Assembly (NCBI RefSeq): GCF_900116515.1
Contig: NZ_FPBA01000001.1
Location: 372,001 to 436,000 of the forward strand
DNA: 64,000 nucleotides
Direction: 5' to 3'
DNA from: Geodermatophilus amargosae
GTDB taxonomy: Bacteria; Actinomycetota; Actinomycetes; Mycobacteriales; Geodermatophilaceae
The notes below the pieces were generated by a model. The model searched no databases, was not told the DNA's origin, and was given only the letters and a program-made list of their open reading frames with translations. Each line of letters opens with the position of its first letter. The first letter of the stretch is position 1. Position numbers and translations under genes: made by a program. Below, piece after piece: positions 26,053 to 34,513 of this stretch.

Positions 26053-27231
26053 ATGGCCCTCCCCCGTCTGCTCGTCCTCGTGCTCGCCGGTGGCGCCGGC
26101 GGCCGCCTGCAGCTGCTGACCGAGCACCGCGCCAAGCCCGCCGTCCCCTTCGCCGGCGTCTACCGGCTGATCGACTTCCCGCTGAGCAACTGCGAGCACT
26201 CCGGGATCGCCGACGTCTGGGTGTCGATCCAGCAGCACCCGACATCGCTGGCCGACCACCTGGCCAACGGCCGGCCGTGGGACCTCGACCGCACGACCGG
26301 CGGGCTGATGACCCTGCCGCCGTTCCAGGGCACCGAGCGCGGCGGGTGGAACACCGGCACCGCCAACTCCCTGTGGCGGCAGGCCGACCTCATCCGCGGG
26401 TTCGGGGCCGACGCGCTCGTCGTCGTCAGCTCCGACGCCGTCTACCAGCTCGACTACCGGGAGGTCGCCGAGGCCCACCTGGAGTCCGGCGCCGAGGTGA
26501 CGATGGTGACCACGGAGGTCGAGGCCGACGACGCCTCTCGCTACGGGATCGTCGAGGTCGACGGCGACCGGGTCACCGGTTACGCCTACAAGCCCGACGA
26601 GCCGGCGACGACCACGGCCACCAACGAGGTGTTCGTGTTCGACCCGGGGCCGACGCTCGACCGGCTCGAGCAGCTGCAGTCGGAGATCGGCGAGGAGGGG
26701 CTCGAGGACCTGGGCAGTCACCTGCTGCCGGCGCAGACGAGCGACGGGCTGGCCCGGGCGTACCCGCTCAAGGGCTACTGGCGCGACGTCGGCACGGTGG
26801 AGTCGTACTGGGAGGCGCACCAGGAGTTCCTGTCCGACGAGCCGCCGATCGACCTCGACGCCCCGGCCTGGCCGGTCCACACCCGCGGCGGCCGGCACAG
26901 CGCGGCCCGGGTGCTCGACGACGGCCAGATCGAGAACAGCCTGCTCTCCGGCGGCACCCGGGTCTCCGGCAACGTGCGCGGCTCGGTGATCTCGCCCGGC
27001 GTGGTGGTGGAGGCCGGGGCGACCGTCGTGGACTCGGTGCTGCTGCCCGGCGTGCGGGTGCGCTCAGGTGCGACCGTGACCCGCTCGGTGGTCGACGACC
27101 GCGTCGACGTCGGCCGCGGGGCCACCGTGGGCGGCGACGGGGACATCACGCTGGTCGGCCGGGCGGTGGCGATCGCCGAGGGCACCGGGATCCCCGCCGG
27201 TGCCCGCCACCCCGACCCCGAGGACGACTGA
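26053..27231 (+). CDS. Glucose-1-phosphate adenylyltransferase-like sugar nucleotidyltransferase (GlgC family)
   Basis: The 392-residue protein has an N-terminal nucleotidyltransferase domain (LAGGAGGRLQLLTEHRAKPAVPFAG at residues 11-35, shown in two parts by GRLQLLT and RAKPAVPF), ADHLANGRPWDLDR and YPLKGYWRDVGTVESYW. A C-terminal left-handed beta-helix of hexapeptides follows (SVISPGVVVEAGATV). GlgC makes ADP-glucose for glycogen. Here two usual spots differ: the GxGTRL loop reads GAGGRL, and the YQGTADA loop reads NTGTANS. It may therefore act on another sugar phosphate or be a paralogue rather than the main GlgC. Confidence 0.85.
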   Translation: MALPRLLVLVLAGGAGGRLQLLTEHRAKPAVPFAGVYRLIDFPLSNCEHSGIADVWVSIQQHPTSLADHLANGRPWDLDRTTGGLMTLPPFQGTERGGWNTGTANSLWRQADLIRGFGADALVVVSSDAVYQLDYREVAEAHLESGAEVTMVTTEVEADDASRYGIVEVDGDRVTGYAYKPDEPATTTATNEVFVFDPGPTLDRLEQLQSEIGEEGLEDLGSHLLPAQTSDGLARAYPLKGYWRDVGTVESYWEAHQEFLSDEPPIDLDAPAWPVHTRGGRHSAARVLDDGQIENSLLSGGTRVSGNVRGSVISPGVVVEAGATVVDSVLLPGVRVRSGATVTRSVVDDRVDVGRGATVGGDGDITLVGRAVAIAEGTGIPAGARHPDPEDD

Positions 27232-27237
27232 GGGCGG

Positions 27238-28383
27238 TCAGCCGACGCGGTAGCCGACCGGCGTGGCGACGACGTCCAGCACGTCGCCACGCGGCCGGCC
27301 GCAGCGGCGCTCGCAGCCGGCCCAGTGCACGCGGGAGTCCTCGGGAACCGCTCCTGACGCGACCGCCGCGGCGGCGTCGGCGCGGACGTCGGCCAGCGAC
27401 CGCGCGCAGCCGGGCCGGCCCGCGCACGCGGTGACCCGCACCCACGGGCTGGCGGCGTCGAACACGATCCCGGTCCGGTGCAGGTCGACGGCGGCGTCGT
27501 CCACGCGGTCCTCGGCGAGGTCGGGCACCATGACGCTGCGCCACGGGGTCAGCTGGACCTCCCCGGTGAGCGAGCCCAGCAGGTCGGCCTGGCCGGCGGC
27601 GATCCGGCCCAGCGGGACGACGCCGGTCAGCGCCGTCCGCCCGTCGGCCTGCGTCTCGGCGCCCACGGGCCCGGCCGCCGGGGCGGCGGGGACGGCGACC
27701 GGCGCGGAGCGGGGCCCGTCGAGGCGGGCGGCCACGCGGGCGACGCCGTCGTCGAGCTCGGCCAGCCGCCAGGCGGTGCCGCCCTGGGCGTCGCGCTCGG
27801 CGAGGAACGCACGGGTGGCGGCGAGCAGCAGGTCGACGGCGCCGGCGGAGGCGGCGCGCAGCCCGCTGTCCTCGCCGGCGAGCAGCAGCGCCACCGACGA
27901 CGGCGACAGCGCGAGCAGGCCGACGTCGCCGCCGAGGCCGGACACGTCGCCGCGGCCGTCGTCGAGCGTGGCCAGGTAGCGGCCGGGCAGCGCGGCCAGG
28001 GCGGGGTCGGCGCACAGGCCGGCGTCGAGCGCGGTGGTCCACGGGCGGGCGTCGAGCAGGCCGCCGGCGCGGCCGGTGAGCGCGCTGGCCAGCACGTTGC
28101 GCACCCGCTCGTGCGTCTCGCTGGGCAGCAGGCCGGCCGCGGCCAATCGGTCGCCGAGCTCGCGGGCGGCGCCGGACGCCAGGCCGCGCAGCTGCAGGTT
28201 GCCCCGGCTGGTCATCTCCAGCGCGCCGTCGCCGAGGTCGCGCGCCGCGGCGGCGAGCGCTCGCAGCTGGGCGGCGGTCAGCAGGCCGCCGGGCACCCGC
28301 ACGCGCGCGAGTTCGCCGTCGGCCGCGGAATGCGTCTGGAGGGCGCCGGGACAGGCGTCGGCGCGGGGGCGGGCGGTGGTCAT
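27238..28383 (-). CDS. cobG: Precorrin-3B synthase CobG
   Basis: CobG is the oxygen-dependent monooxygenase that hydroxylates precorrin-3A and forms its gamma-lactone, the step that defines the aerobic cobalamin route. The 381-residue protein has the sulfite/nitrite-reductase fold: DGALEMTSRGNLQLRGL near residue 55 and the Fe-S/siroheme-type Cys set CAGRPGC and GCERRCG near the C-terminus. ATG 28383 is the first start after a stretch that belongs, in the same frame, to the broken desulfhydrase gene, so the continuous open frame reaching 29337 is not a fusion. A 13-bp gap separates the two. Confidence 0.9.
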   Translation of the reverse strand: MTTARPRADACPGALQTHSAADGELARVRVPGGLLTAAQLRALAAAARDLGDGALEMTSRGNLQLRGLASGAARELGDRLAAAGLLPSETHERVRNVLASALTGRAGGLLDARPWTTALDAGLCADPALAALPGRYLATLDDGRGDVSGLGGDVGLLALSPSSVALLLAGEDSGLRAASAGAVDLLLAATRAFLAERDAQGGTAWRLAELDDGVARVAARLDGPRSAPVAVPAAPAAGPVGAETQADGRTALTGVVPLGRIAAGQADLLGSLTGEVQLTPWRSVMVPDLAEDRVDDAAVDLHRTGIVFDAASPWVRVTACAGRPGCARSLADVRADAAAAVASGAVPEDSRVHWAGCERRCGRPRGDVLDVVATPVGYRVG

Positions 28384-28396
28384 GGCGCCCGCGAGG

Positions 28397-29337
28397 CTAC
28401 GACGACTCCAGGACCTCGGCGGCGAGCTCGGCGGCCAGCGGGTGCCCGAAGAGCCCGGGCAGGCCGCCGGTGTGCACGAACACGGTCGGCTCGCCCGGCC
28501 GGATCGAGCCGTCGGCCACCGCGGCGGCCAGTCCCGCCAGCGCCTTGGCCGTGTACACGGGGTCGAGCAGCAGCCCCTCCGTGCGGGCCGCCGTCCGCAG
28601 CGCGGTCCCGGCTGCCTCGGTGGGTGCCCCGTAGCCGCTGCCGACCTGGTCCCGGCGCAGCCGAGCGGTGCCTCGGGGCACCCCAGCGCCGCGGCCAGCG
28701 CGGTCACCCGCTCCACCGGATCGGGCACCGCGCCGGTGTCCACGCCGAGCACCCGGTCGGCACCCAGCCCGGCGACCAGCCCGGCCATCGTGCCGCCGGA
28801 ACCGACCGCGACGACGACGTGCCGGGCGTCGGGCGCCTGCTGCTGCAGCTCAGCCGCGCAGGCCAGGTAGCCGCGCGCGCCGGTCACCGACGAGCCGCCG
28901 AGGGGCAGGACCGCGGGGACCTCGCCGGCCGCGCGCAGGTCCCCGGCCACCTCGGCCACGCGGGCGTCGACGTCGGCGGGGTCGGCGACGACCACCACCC
29001 GCGCGCCGAGGGCGCCTTCCAGCACCAGGTTGCCGGGCCGGTCCCGCGCCGGGGTTCCGCCGAGGACGAGGACCGCGCGCAGGCCCAGCCGGGCGGCGGC
29101 CGCGGCGGTCATCCGCGCGTGGTTGCTCTGCATGCCGCCCTGGGTCACGAGGACCGTGGCGCCGTCGCGCACCGCCTCGGCGACGAGGTGCTCGAGTTTG
29201 CGGACCTTGTTGCCACCGCCGAGGTCGATGAGGTCGTCACGCTTGACCGACAGGTCCCCGGGACGCAGACCGAGCGCCGCGGACAACCGCGGCGCCCGGT
29301 CCAGTGGAGTGGGCCAGTGCGAGAGCGGGACGGTCAC
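28397..29337 (-). pseudogene. D-cysteine desulfhydrase / ACC deaminase-like PLP enzyme, frameshifted
   Basis: The N-terminal part (29337 to about 28668) shows the PLP-lysine region LIDLGGGNKVRKLEHLV, then GGMQSNHARMTAAAA and VAVGSGGTMAGLVAGL, typical of PLP-dependent D-cysteine desulfhydrases and ACC deaminases. The last third (DQVGSGYGAPTEAA, then LLLDPVYTAKALAGL and VFVHTGGLPGLFG, ending at 28397) lies in another frame. Adding one base near 28664-28667 rejoins them into a normal-length protein of about 313 residues. The conserved C-terminus argues for a recent mutation or a sequencing error rather than long decay. It lies directly upstream of cobG. Confidence 0.85.
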
Positions 29338-29361
29338 CCGGTGATCGTCCCGCTCCCGGGC

Positions 29362-30231
29362 TCAGGCGTCCCTGCGGGCGCGGTCGAAGGACGTCCAGAT
29401 CGCGCGGCGCTCCTTGCGGCTGGTCACCTGGGACATCGCGGCCACCCGGCGGCGCTGGTCGAAGGTCGCGATGTGCTGGACGACGGCGACCTCGGCCTCG
29501 CGCATGGCCCGCTCGACGGCGAACTCGGCCGGGGTCGAGGGGTACTCGTCGGCCGAGACGGGCGGCACGTCGCCGCTGTTGTCACGGGCGTAGGGGCTGT
29601 CGGCGGGCAGGTTGCCGCTCACCCGGCCGTAGGCGCCGAGCATGAGCAGCACCAGGCCGGCGACGACGGAGAAGGCGACGTTGCTCAGCCGGAAGGCCAG
29701 GAAGTTCCAGCTGGTGTTGAGCACGGCCAGGTTGGCCAGCGCCGACACCAGGAACAGCACGCCGATGACGATCATGACCGTCGAGGCGACCCGCGGGCCG
29801 CGCAACGCGGCGACGACCAGGACCACCGCGGTGACCAGCGAGATCACCGACAGCAGGCCGTTGGACGACAGGCCGAGGACGCGCTCGCCGGCGGTGGAGA
29901 AGAAGGCGAGGCCGTTGAGCAGGCCGAGGACGCCGAAGACGGCGATGACCCCGGCGACGACGAAGGCGCCGATGCGCTGGACGGTGTAGACGCGGTTGGC
30001 ACCGCCAGGGGAGCGCCCTGCGTCAGAAGGCCCCTGCTCCTCGGTGCCGGCAGGCGCGGTCTCGGCTGGTGCGGTGTCGACCGGTGCGGTGTCGACGGAC
30101 GCGGTCTCGGCTGGTGCGGTGTCGACCGGTGCGGCACCGGCGGGTGGGGGCCCGGGGGGTGCGGAGGCGGTGGAGGTGGGGGTCGCCGGCATGCGGGCGG
30201 CCGTCCGCTTCCGGTGCAGGGAGAGGGCCAC
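29362..30231 (-). CDS. DUF4383 membrane protein with repetitive N-terminus
   Basis: The 289-residue protein has a cytosolic-looking N-terminal 75 residues made of Ala/Pro/Thr/Asp repeats (VDTAP, AETAP). A DUF4383-type membrane domain of four helices follows: RIGAFVVAGVIAVFGVLGLL, LLSVISLVTAVVLVVAAL, STVMIVIGVLFLVSALANL and NVAFSVVAGLVLLMLG, about residues 85-205. The charged tail (RAMREAEVAVVQHIATFDQRRRVAAMSQVTSRKERRA, seen in parts) is helical. Function of the family is unknown. The start at ATG 30231 could also be Met14. It is convergent with nothing and divergent from the TPR gene. Confidence 0.8.
   Translation of the reverse strand: MALSLHRKRTAARMPATPTSTASAPPGPPPAGAAPVDTAPAETASVDTAPVDTAPAETAPAGTEEQGPSDAGRSPGGANRVYTVQRIGAFVVAGVIAVFGVLGLLNGLAFFSTAGERVLGLSSNGLLSVISLVTAVVLVVAALRGPRVASTVMIVIGVLFLVSALANLAVLNTSWNFLAFRLSNVAFSVVAGLVLLMLGAYGRVSGNLPADSPYARDNSGDVPPVSADEYPSTPAEFAVERAMREAEVAVVQHIATFDQRRRVAAMSQVTSRKERRAIWTSFDRARRDA
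30056..30130. repeat. Five 15-bp tandem repeats inside the DUF4383 gene
   Basis: Five units of 15 bp, alternating gcggtctcggctggt and gcggtgtcgaccggt with small changes, encode the five-residue VDTAP/AETAS units on the minus strand. Unit number is likely to vary between strains because in-frame slippage costs nothing. Confidence 0.8.
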
Positions 30232-30399
30232 GGCGTGCTCCTAGCGTCGAGTGGTGCTGACACCGGTTGTTCCCAATCCGGTCGTGTCCAGACGCATCTG
30301 GTTCCGGACTTTCCTCGTCCGCATGTCCGCCGGGCGTGTCGTGATCTCCCCGGTGGGCCTCGGTGGGAAGAGCGGAGGCCCCTTCCCGGTTCAGCGGGC

Positions 30400-30744
30400 G
30401 TGATCCAGCCGTTCGAGACCCAGCCGTTCGAGTCCGACCTGCACTCCGACTTCCTGCGCGCCGACCTGTTCTTCTCCATGGGGCAGCCGGTCGAGGCCGC
30501 GCGCGTCCTCGAGCCGCTCGTGGCGGCCGAGCCGGGCAACGAGGCGGCGCTGGAGCTCCTGGCGCGCAGCTACTTCGGCTCGGCGCAGCTGCAGAAGGCC
30601 GAGGACGCACTGCGCCGGCTGGTCGAGCTGGCGCCGGCCAACGGGTGGGCGCGCCGGGCGCTGGCGCGCACGCTGGAGCGGCGGAGCCGCCGGGACGAGG
30701 CCGTCGCCCACCACCGGATGGCCGACGCCCTCGGCGCCGGGTGA
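30400..30744 (+). CDS. TPR-repeat protein
   Basis: A 114-residue protein made mostly of tetratricopeptide-like helices: LRADLFFSMGQPVEAARVLEPLVAAEPGNEAALELLARSY (residues 19-58, shown here as two helix pairs) and AQLQKAEDALRRLVELAPANGWARRALARTLERRSRRDEAVAHH. TPRs mediate protein contacts, and no partner is obvious. Start at GTG 30400. The first codons contain a short direct repeat (cagccgttcgag twice, encoding QPFE/TQPFE). The 168 bp between this and the DUF4383 gene holds both promoters, and I see no other feature there. Confidence 0.75.
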   Translation: MIQPFETQPFESDLHSDFLRADLFFSMGQPVEAARVLEPLVAAEPGNEAALELLARSYFGSAQLQKAEDALRRLVELAPANGWARRALARTLERRSRRDEAVAHHRMADALGAG

Positions 30745-30796
30745 CCGTTCTTGCCGGAAGCGCGGGAGAGCTTGACCTCGAGCCGGCTTGAGGTCC

Positions 30797-30802
30797 TAGC
30801 GT
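30797..30802 (+). promoter_or_regulatory. Likely -10 element (TAGCGT) before the ABC exporter gene
   Basis: TAGCGT ends 7 bp before GTG 30810, and no ribosome site fits. The hexamer and spacing are the same as at the thioesterase and cobN genes. Confidence 0.5.
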
Positions 30803-30809
30803 CGCCGGC

Positions 30810-32684
30810 GTGAGCATGGAGATGACCGCGTGGTCGGCGCTGTCGCGGGCCACGCACGCCCGCGACGACCGGCGCGGGATCTCCCGCGCCACGCTGCGGC
30901 GGGTGATGACGTACGCGCGGCCGCACCGCGCCCGCATCGCCGCCTTCGTGGCCGTCGGCGTCGTCGAGGCGGTGCTCGCGGTGGCCACCCCGCTGCTGGC
31001 GGGGCGGGTGGTGAACGAGATCGTCGCCGGCGGGAGCACCTCGACCGTCGTCGGCCTCGCCGTCCTCATCGCCGGGCTCGCCCTCGCCGGGACGGCGCTG
31101 GGCCTGCTCGGCCGGTGGCTGTCGTCCACGCTCGGGGAGGGGCTGATCCTCGACCTGCGCACCGCCGTCTTCGACCACGTGCAGCGGATGCCGGTCGCCT
31201 TCTTCACCCGGACCCGCACCGGCGCGCTGGTGTCCCGCCTCGACAACGACGTCCTCGGGGCCCAGCGCGCCTTCAGCGACACGCTGTCGGGGATCGTCAG
31301 CAACACGGTGACGCTGCTGCTCGCGCTGGCGGCGATGCTGACGCTGTCCTGGCAGGTCACCGTCCTGGCCCTGCTCCTGCTGCCGGTGTTCCTGCTCCCG
31401 GCGCGCCGGATCGGCCGGCAGTTGGCCGGCCTGCAGCGGGTGGCCGCGGAGTCCAACGCCGCGATGACCGGGCAGACGACGGAGCGCTTCTCCGCACCCG
31501 GCGCCACGCTGGTCAAGCTCTACGGCAGCCCCGACGCCGAGTCGGCCCGGTTCGCCGCCCGGGCGCGGGCGGTGCGGGACGTCGGCGTGCGGACGGCGAT
31601 GGTGCAGTGGACCTTCATCAGCGCGCTCACGCTGGTGTCGGCGCTGGCGCTCGCGCTCGTCTACGGCCTGGGCGGCACGTACGCGCTGGGCGGCTCGCTC
31701 GAGCCCGGCGCCGTCGTCGCGCTGGCCCTGCTGCTCACCCGGCTGTACGCGCCGCTGACCGCGCTGGCCAGTGCACGGGTCGACATCGCCTCGGCCGTGG
31801 TCAGCTTCGAGCGGGTCTTCGAGGTGCTCGATCTGGTGCCGCTGGTGCGGGAGCGCCCGGACGCCCGCGAGGTCCCCGACGGCCCGGTGTCGGTGGAGCT
31901 CGACGGCGTCACCTTCGCCTACCCCGCGGCCGACCGCGTCTCGCTCGCCTCCCTCGAGGACGTCGCCCGGCTCGACGGCCGCGGCGGCGTCGACGTCCTG
32001 CACGACGTGTCCTTCGCCGTGCAGCCGGGCCAGGTCGTCGCCCTCGTCGGGTCCTCCGGCGCGGGGAAGTCGACGATCGCCTCGCTGGTGCCGCGCCTCT
32101 ACGACGCCGACGCCGGGGCCGTGCGGCTGGGCGGCGTCGACGTGCGCGACCTGACCGCCGCCTCGATCCGGCGCACCGTCGGCGTGGTCACCCAGGACGG
32201 GCACCTGTTCCACGAGTCGCTGCGGGACAACCTGCTGCTGGCCGCCCCCGGGGCGACCGACGACGACCTGTGGGACGCGCTCACCCGCGCCCGGCTGGCC
32301 GACCTCGTCGCCGCGCTGCCCGACGGGCTGGACACCGTGGTCGGCGAGCGCGGCTACCGCTTCTCCGGCGGCGAGCGGCAGCGGCTGACCATCGCCCGGC
32401 TGCTGCTGGCCCGCCCCCGTGTCGTGCTGCTCGACGAGGCCACCGCCCACCTCGACGCCACGTCGGAGGCCGCCGTGCAGGAGGCCCTGGACGAGGCGCT
32501 CGAGGGGCGGACGGCGATCGTCATCGCGCACCGGCTGTCGACCGTGCGCGCGGCCGACTGCATCCTCGTGCTGGAGGGCGGCCGGGTCGTCGAGCGCGGC
32601 CGGCACGAGGAGCTGCTCGCCCTCGGCGGGCGCTACGCCGAGCTGTACCGCACCCAGTTCGGTCAGCCGGTCGCGGTGGCCTGA
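30810..32684 (+). CDS. ABC exporter, fused permease and ATPase
   Basis: A 624-residue half-transporter. Residues 35-340 hold six transmembrane helices of the exporter type, with VAFFTRTRTGALVSRLDNDV as the coupling region. Residues 365-620 hold the ATPase: Walker A VALVGSSGAGKSTIAS, Q-loop VTQDGHLF, signature FSGGERQRL, Walker B VVLLDEATAHLD and H-loop IAHRLSTV. It should act as a homodimer or with an unlinked partner. The substrate is unknown; lipids and drugs are usual for this type. An inserted stretch (DRVSLASLEDVARLDGRGGVDVL) before the first core strand is longer than usual. The 3' end overlaps the convergent nitroreductase gene by 22 bp. Confidence 0.93.
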   Translation: MSMEMTAWSALSRATHARDDRRGISRATLRRVMTYARPHRARIAAFVAVGVVEAVLAVATPLLAGRVVNEIVAGGSTSTVVGLAVLIAGLALAGTALGLLGRWLSSTLGEGLILDLRTAVFDHVQRMPVAFFTRTRTGALVSRLDNDVLGAQRAFSDTLSGIVSNTVTLLLALAAMLTLSWQVTVLALLLLPVFLLPARRIGRQLAGLQRVAAESNAAMTGQTTERFSAPGATLVKLYGSPDAESARFAARARAVRDVGVRTAMVQWTFISALTLVSALALALVYGLGGTYALGGSLEPGAVVALALLLTRLYAPLTALASARVDIASAVVSFERVFEVLDLVPLVRERPDAREVPDGPVSVELDGVTFAYPAADRVSLASLEDVARLDGRGGVDVLHDVSFAVQPGQVVALVGSSGAGKSTIASLVPRLYDADAGAVRLGGVDVRDLTAASIRRTVGVVTQDGHLFHESLRDNLLLAAPGATDDDLWDALTRARLADLVAALPDGLDTVVGERGYRFSGGERQRLTIARLLLARPRVVLLDEATAHLDATSEAAVQEALDEALEGRTAIVIAHRLSTVRAADCILVLEGGRVVERGRHEELLALGGRYAELYRTQFGQPVAVA

Positions 32685-33031
32685 GCCGGGGACAGCCGCA
32701 CCACCGCGATGCGCCGCGAGACCCTCGCCCGGTAGCCGTCGTAGGCGTCGCAGCGCGCCATCAGCGCCGCCCACAGGCGGGGCCGGTCGGCGTCGATGCC
32801 GCCGTCGGACGCCGCCACCACCAGGTCGGCACCGTCGCGGACGTGCAGCAGGGGCGTGGTGCGCGGCTGCCCGGACCGCCAGCCGCGGCAGGTCACCAGG
32901 ACGACGTCGCCGCCGCGGAAGCGGTTGCCCACCCGGCCGCCGGTGCGGCGCAGCAGCGCGGTGTGCAGCGCCGCGACCCGGCGGAACAGCACCGTGGCCG
33001 CCCGGTCGGCTCGGGACAGGGCCGCGGTCAC
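32663..33031 (-). CDS. Deazaflavin-dependent (DDN-type) nitroreductase, internally shortened
   Basis: The 122-residue protein resembles the F420-dependent nitroreductase family: VVLVTCRGWRSGQPRTTPLLHVRDG matches the first strands, and RLWAALMARCDAYDGYRARVSRRIAVVRL matches the end. Between VVAASDGG and DADRPRLW the family normally has about 30 residues (the HPAWYxNLxANP segment), which are missing here without breaking the frame. That segment helps bind F420, so activity is doubtful. GTG 33031 overlaps the stop of the broken hemerythrin gene by GTGA. It belongs to a cluster of damaged genes. Confidence 0.65.
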   Translation of the reverse strand: MTAALSRADRAATVLFRRVAALHTALLRRTGGRVGNRFRGGDVVLVTCRGWRSGQPRTTPLLHVRDGADLVVAASDGGIDADRPRLWAALMARCDAYDGYRARVSRRIAVVRLSPAQATATG

Positions 33032-33514
33032 CGGGCGGTCCCGAACAGGCGGGCGTCGGCGCGGGCGGCGCGGCGGCCGAGGAGGCGGGCGACGGCGAGC
33101 AGTGCCGGGTGGGGGACCGGGAGCCGGTCGACGACCTCCGGCGGGATCGCCGACACGGTCCAGCCCAGCGCCCCCGGGACGTCGCGCGGGCCGTACTCCT
33201 TGGCGAAGACCCCACGGTCGAGGCGGTCCCAGTCCTCCGGCGTGAGGTGCTGCTGCACCAGCGCCATCCCGTCTCTCCTCGTGCGCGGGGTGGGCGGCCA
33301 GCCCGTCGCGCAGCGCCACCGTCCGGGCCGCGAGCCCGGCACGGGTCGCCTCGTCGCCGCGGCCGGCGGTCAGCGCCTCCAGTCCCGCGGTGACGGCGGC
33401 CGGCGCCGGGTCGATGCCGGCGTGCTCGGCCTCCAGCGCGTCGAGGACGCCCGCATCGGCGCCGCGCTCGGCGAGCAGCGGCCACACCCCCGCGTCCTCG
33501 CCCGAGTGGTGCCC
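33028..33514 (-). pseudogene. Hemerythrin-like gene, 5'-truncated and frameshifted
   Basis: From about 33514 the minus strand reads GHHSGEDAGVWPLLAERG, matching the HHxxGED iron-ligand helix of actinobacterial hemerythrin-like proteins, then VLDALEAEHAGID and LAAHPAHEER. The helix that should precede HH is absent, because the reading meets the opposite-strand TetR fragment there. After HEER the frame is lost near 33267-33277 and continues in the GMALVQQHLTPEDW frame to 33028. Seven bases lie where a multiple of three is expected. Two separate lesions suggest real decay. Confidence 0.7.
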
Positions 33515-33990
33515 GCGGCCGCTGCCGGCGTCTCGGTCCCCACCGTGTTCGCGCAGGGAGCAAGGCGGCGCTGCTGCTGGCCTGCGTCGACCGCTCGCTG
33601 GTCGGCAGCGACGACGACCGGCCGGTGCGCGAGCTGGGCGCCTTCGAGGAGCTCCTGGCCGCGCCGGACCGGGCGGGCAAGCTCGCCGCCCAGCGCCGGC
33701 TGGCTGCCGGCGTCTCGCCTGCCCACGCCGCGATGCAGGTGGTCTTCGCCGACGCGGCGGCGGTCGGGGCCGCCTACACCGAGTACGAGGGCCGCAGGCG
33801 GGCGGACATGGCCGTGCTGGTCGGCGCCTTCGGGCGCTGGCTGCGCGACGACCCCGAGACCGCGCTCGACGTCTGCTGGTCGGTCTTCTCCCCGCACACG
33901 ATGGTGCGGCTGCTGCGCGACTGCGGATGGTCGGTCGAGCGCTACGCGGACTGGCTCGTCGGCGCCGTCGACCGGCTGCTCCTGCGCTGA
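33509..33990 (+). pseudogene. TetR-family regulator gene, 5'-truncated and frameshifted
   Basis: The plus strand shows the recognition helix of a TetR DNA-binding domain (AAAGVSVPTVFAQ) at 33515-33556. Then, one frame over, comes SKAALLLACVDRSLVG followed by a TetR-type ligand-binding domain ending DWLVGAVDRLLLR at 33990. One missing G near 33555-33558 explains the frame change. The first 30-40 residues of the HTH are gone, and upstream sequence is the 5' part of the hemerythrin fragment on the other strand. The two genes were probably divergent before a deletion removed both 5' ends. Confidence 0.7.
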
Positions 33991-34038
33991 GTCCTGCCGG
34001 GGCGCCGCGTGCCGGCCCTCCCTGGGAGGCTGCCGCAC

Positions 34039-34449
34039 GTGCTCCCCCTCGACGAGGTGACCGCCGCCGTCCGCGCCTCCTGGTGCCGCAAGACCTGCGA
34101 CGTCAGCGACCTGGCCGACTGGTCGCCGGCCAACCCCTCCCGCGGCCAGTGCGGTGCCACCGCGCTGGTCGTCCACGACCTGTTCGGCGGGGACCTGCTG
34201 CTGGCCGAGGTGCTGCGGCCCGACGGTTCGCGGCAGGGGGTGCACTGGTGGAACCGGCTGCCCGACGGCCGCGAGGTCGACCTGACGCGCGAGCAGTTCG
34301 CGCCGACCGAGGTGGTGCAGCAGCCGCGGGTCGTCGTCCGCCCGGAGGGGCTGCCCCGCTACGGGGCCGACCAGTACCTCCGGCTGCGCGCGGCGGTCCT
34401 CACCCGGCTCGGCTGGACGACCGGGACCTGGATCGCGAACGCCCGGTGA
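34039..34449 (+). CDS. YunG-like protein with a cysteine-peptidase-like Cys/His/Asp pattern
   Basis: A 136-residue protein. SRGQCGATALVVHDLFGGDLL (residues 34-54; the core is QCGATA), GVHWWNRLPDGREVDLTREQF and a C-terminal helix match the YunG-like family as I remember it. The order of Cys (QCGATA), His (VHWWN) and Asp (EVDLT) resembles the triad of papain or transglutaminase folds, so a thiol hydrolase or amidase role is possible (inference). GTG 34039 was chosen because GGGAGG lies 8 bp upstream. Its stop is 65 bp before cobN. Confidence 0.7.
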   Translation: MLPLDEVTAAVRASWCRKTCDVSDLADWSPANPSRGQCGATALVVHDLFGGDLLLAEVLRPDGSRQGVHWWNRLPDGREVDLTREQFAPTEVVQQPRVVVRPEGLPRYGADQYLRLRAAVLTRLGWTTGTWIANAR

Positions 34450-34499
34450 CGGCTTCCGGGGCCTGCGCCGACCGGCCGGGACGACCGGGACCCGGCGGG

Positions 34500-34505
34500 T
34501 AGCGT
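34500..34505 (+). promoter_or_regulatory. Likely -10 element (TAGCGT) before cobN
   Basis: TAGCGT ends 8 bp before the cobN GTG start. The short gap carries no ribosome site and no riboswitch-like structure, so cobN appears to be transcribed as a leaderless mRNA from its own promoter. Confidence 0.5.
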
Positions 34506-34513
34506 CTGCCCGC

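Noticed and set aside
27238-29337. A single 699-codon frame suggesting a desulfhydrase-CobG fusion
   Set aside because: The middle (about 28400-28665) is out-of-frame reading of the desulfhydrase C-terminus; the true end of that gene lies in another frame with its own stop at 28397, and CobG has its own ATG at 28383.
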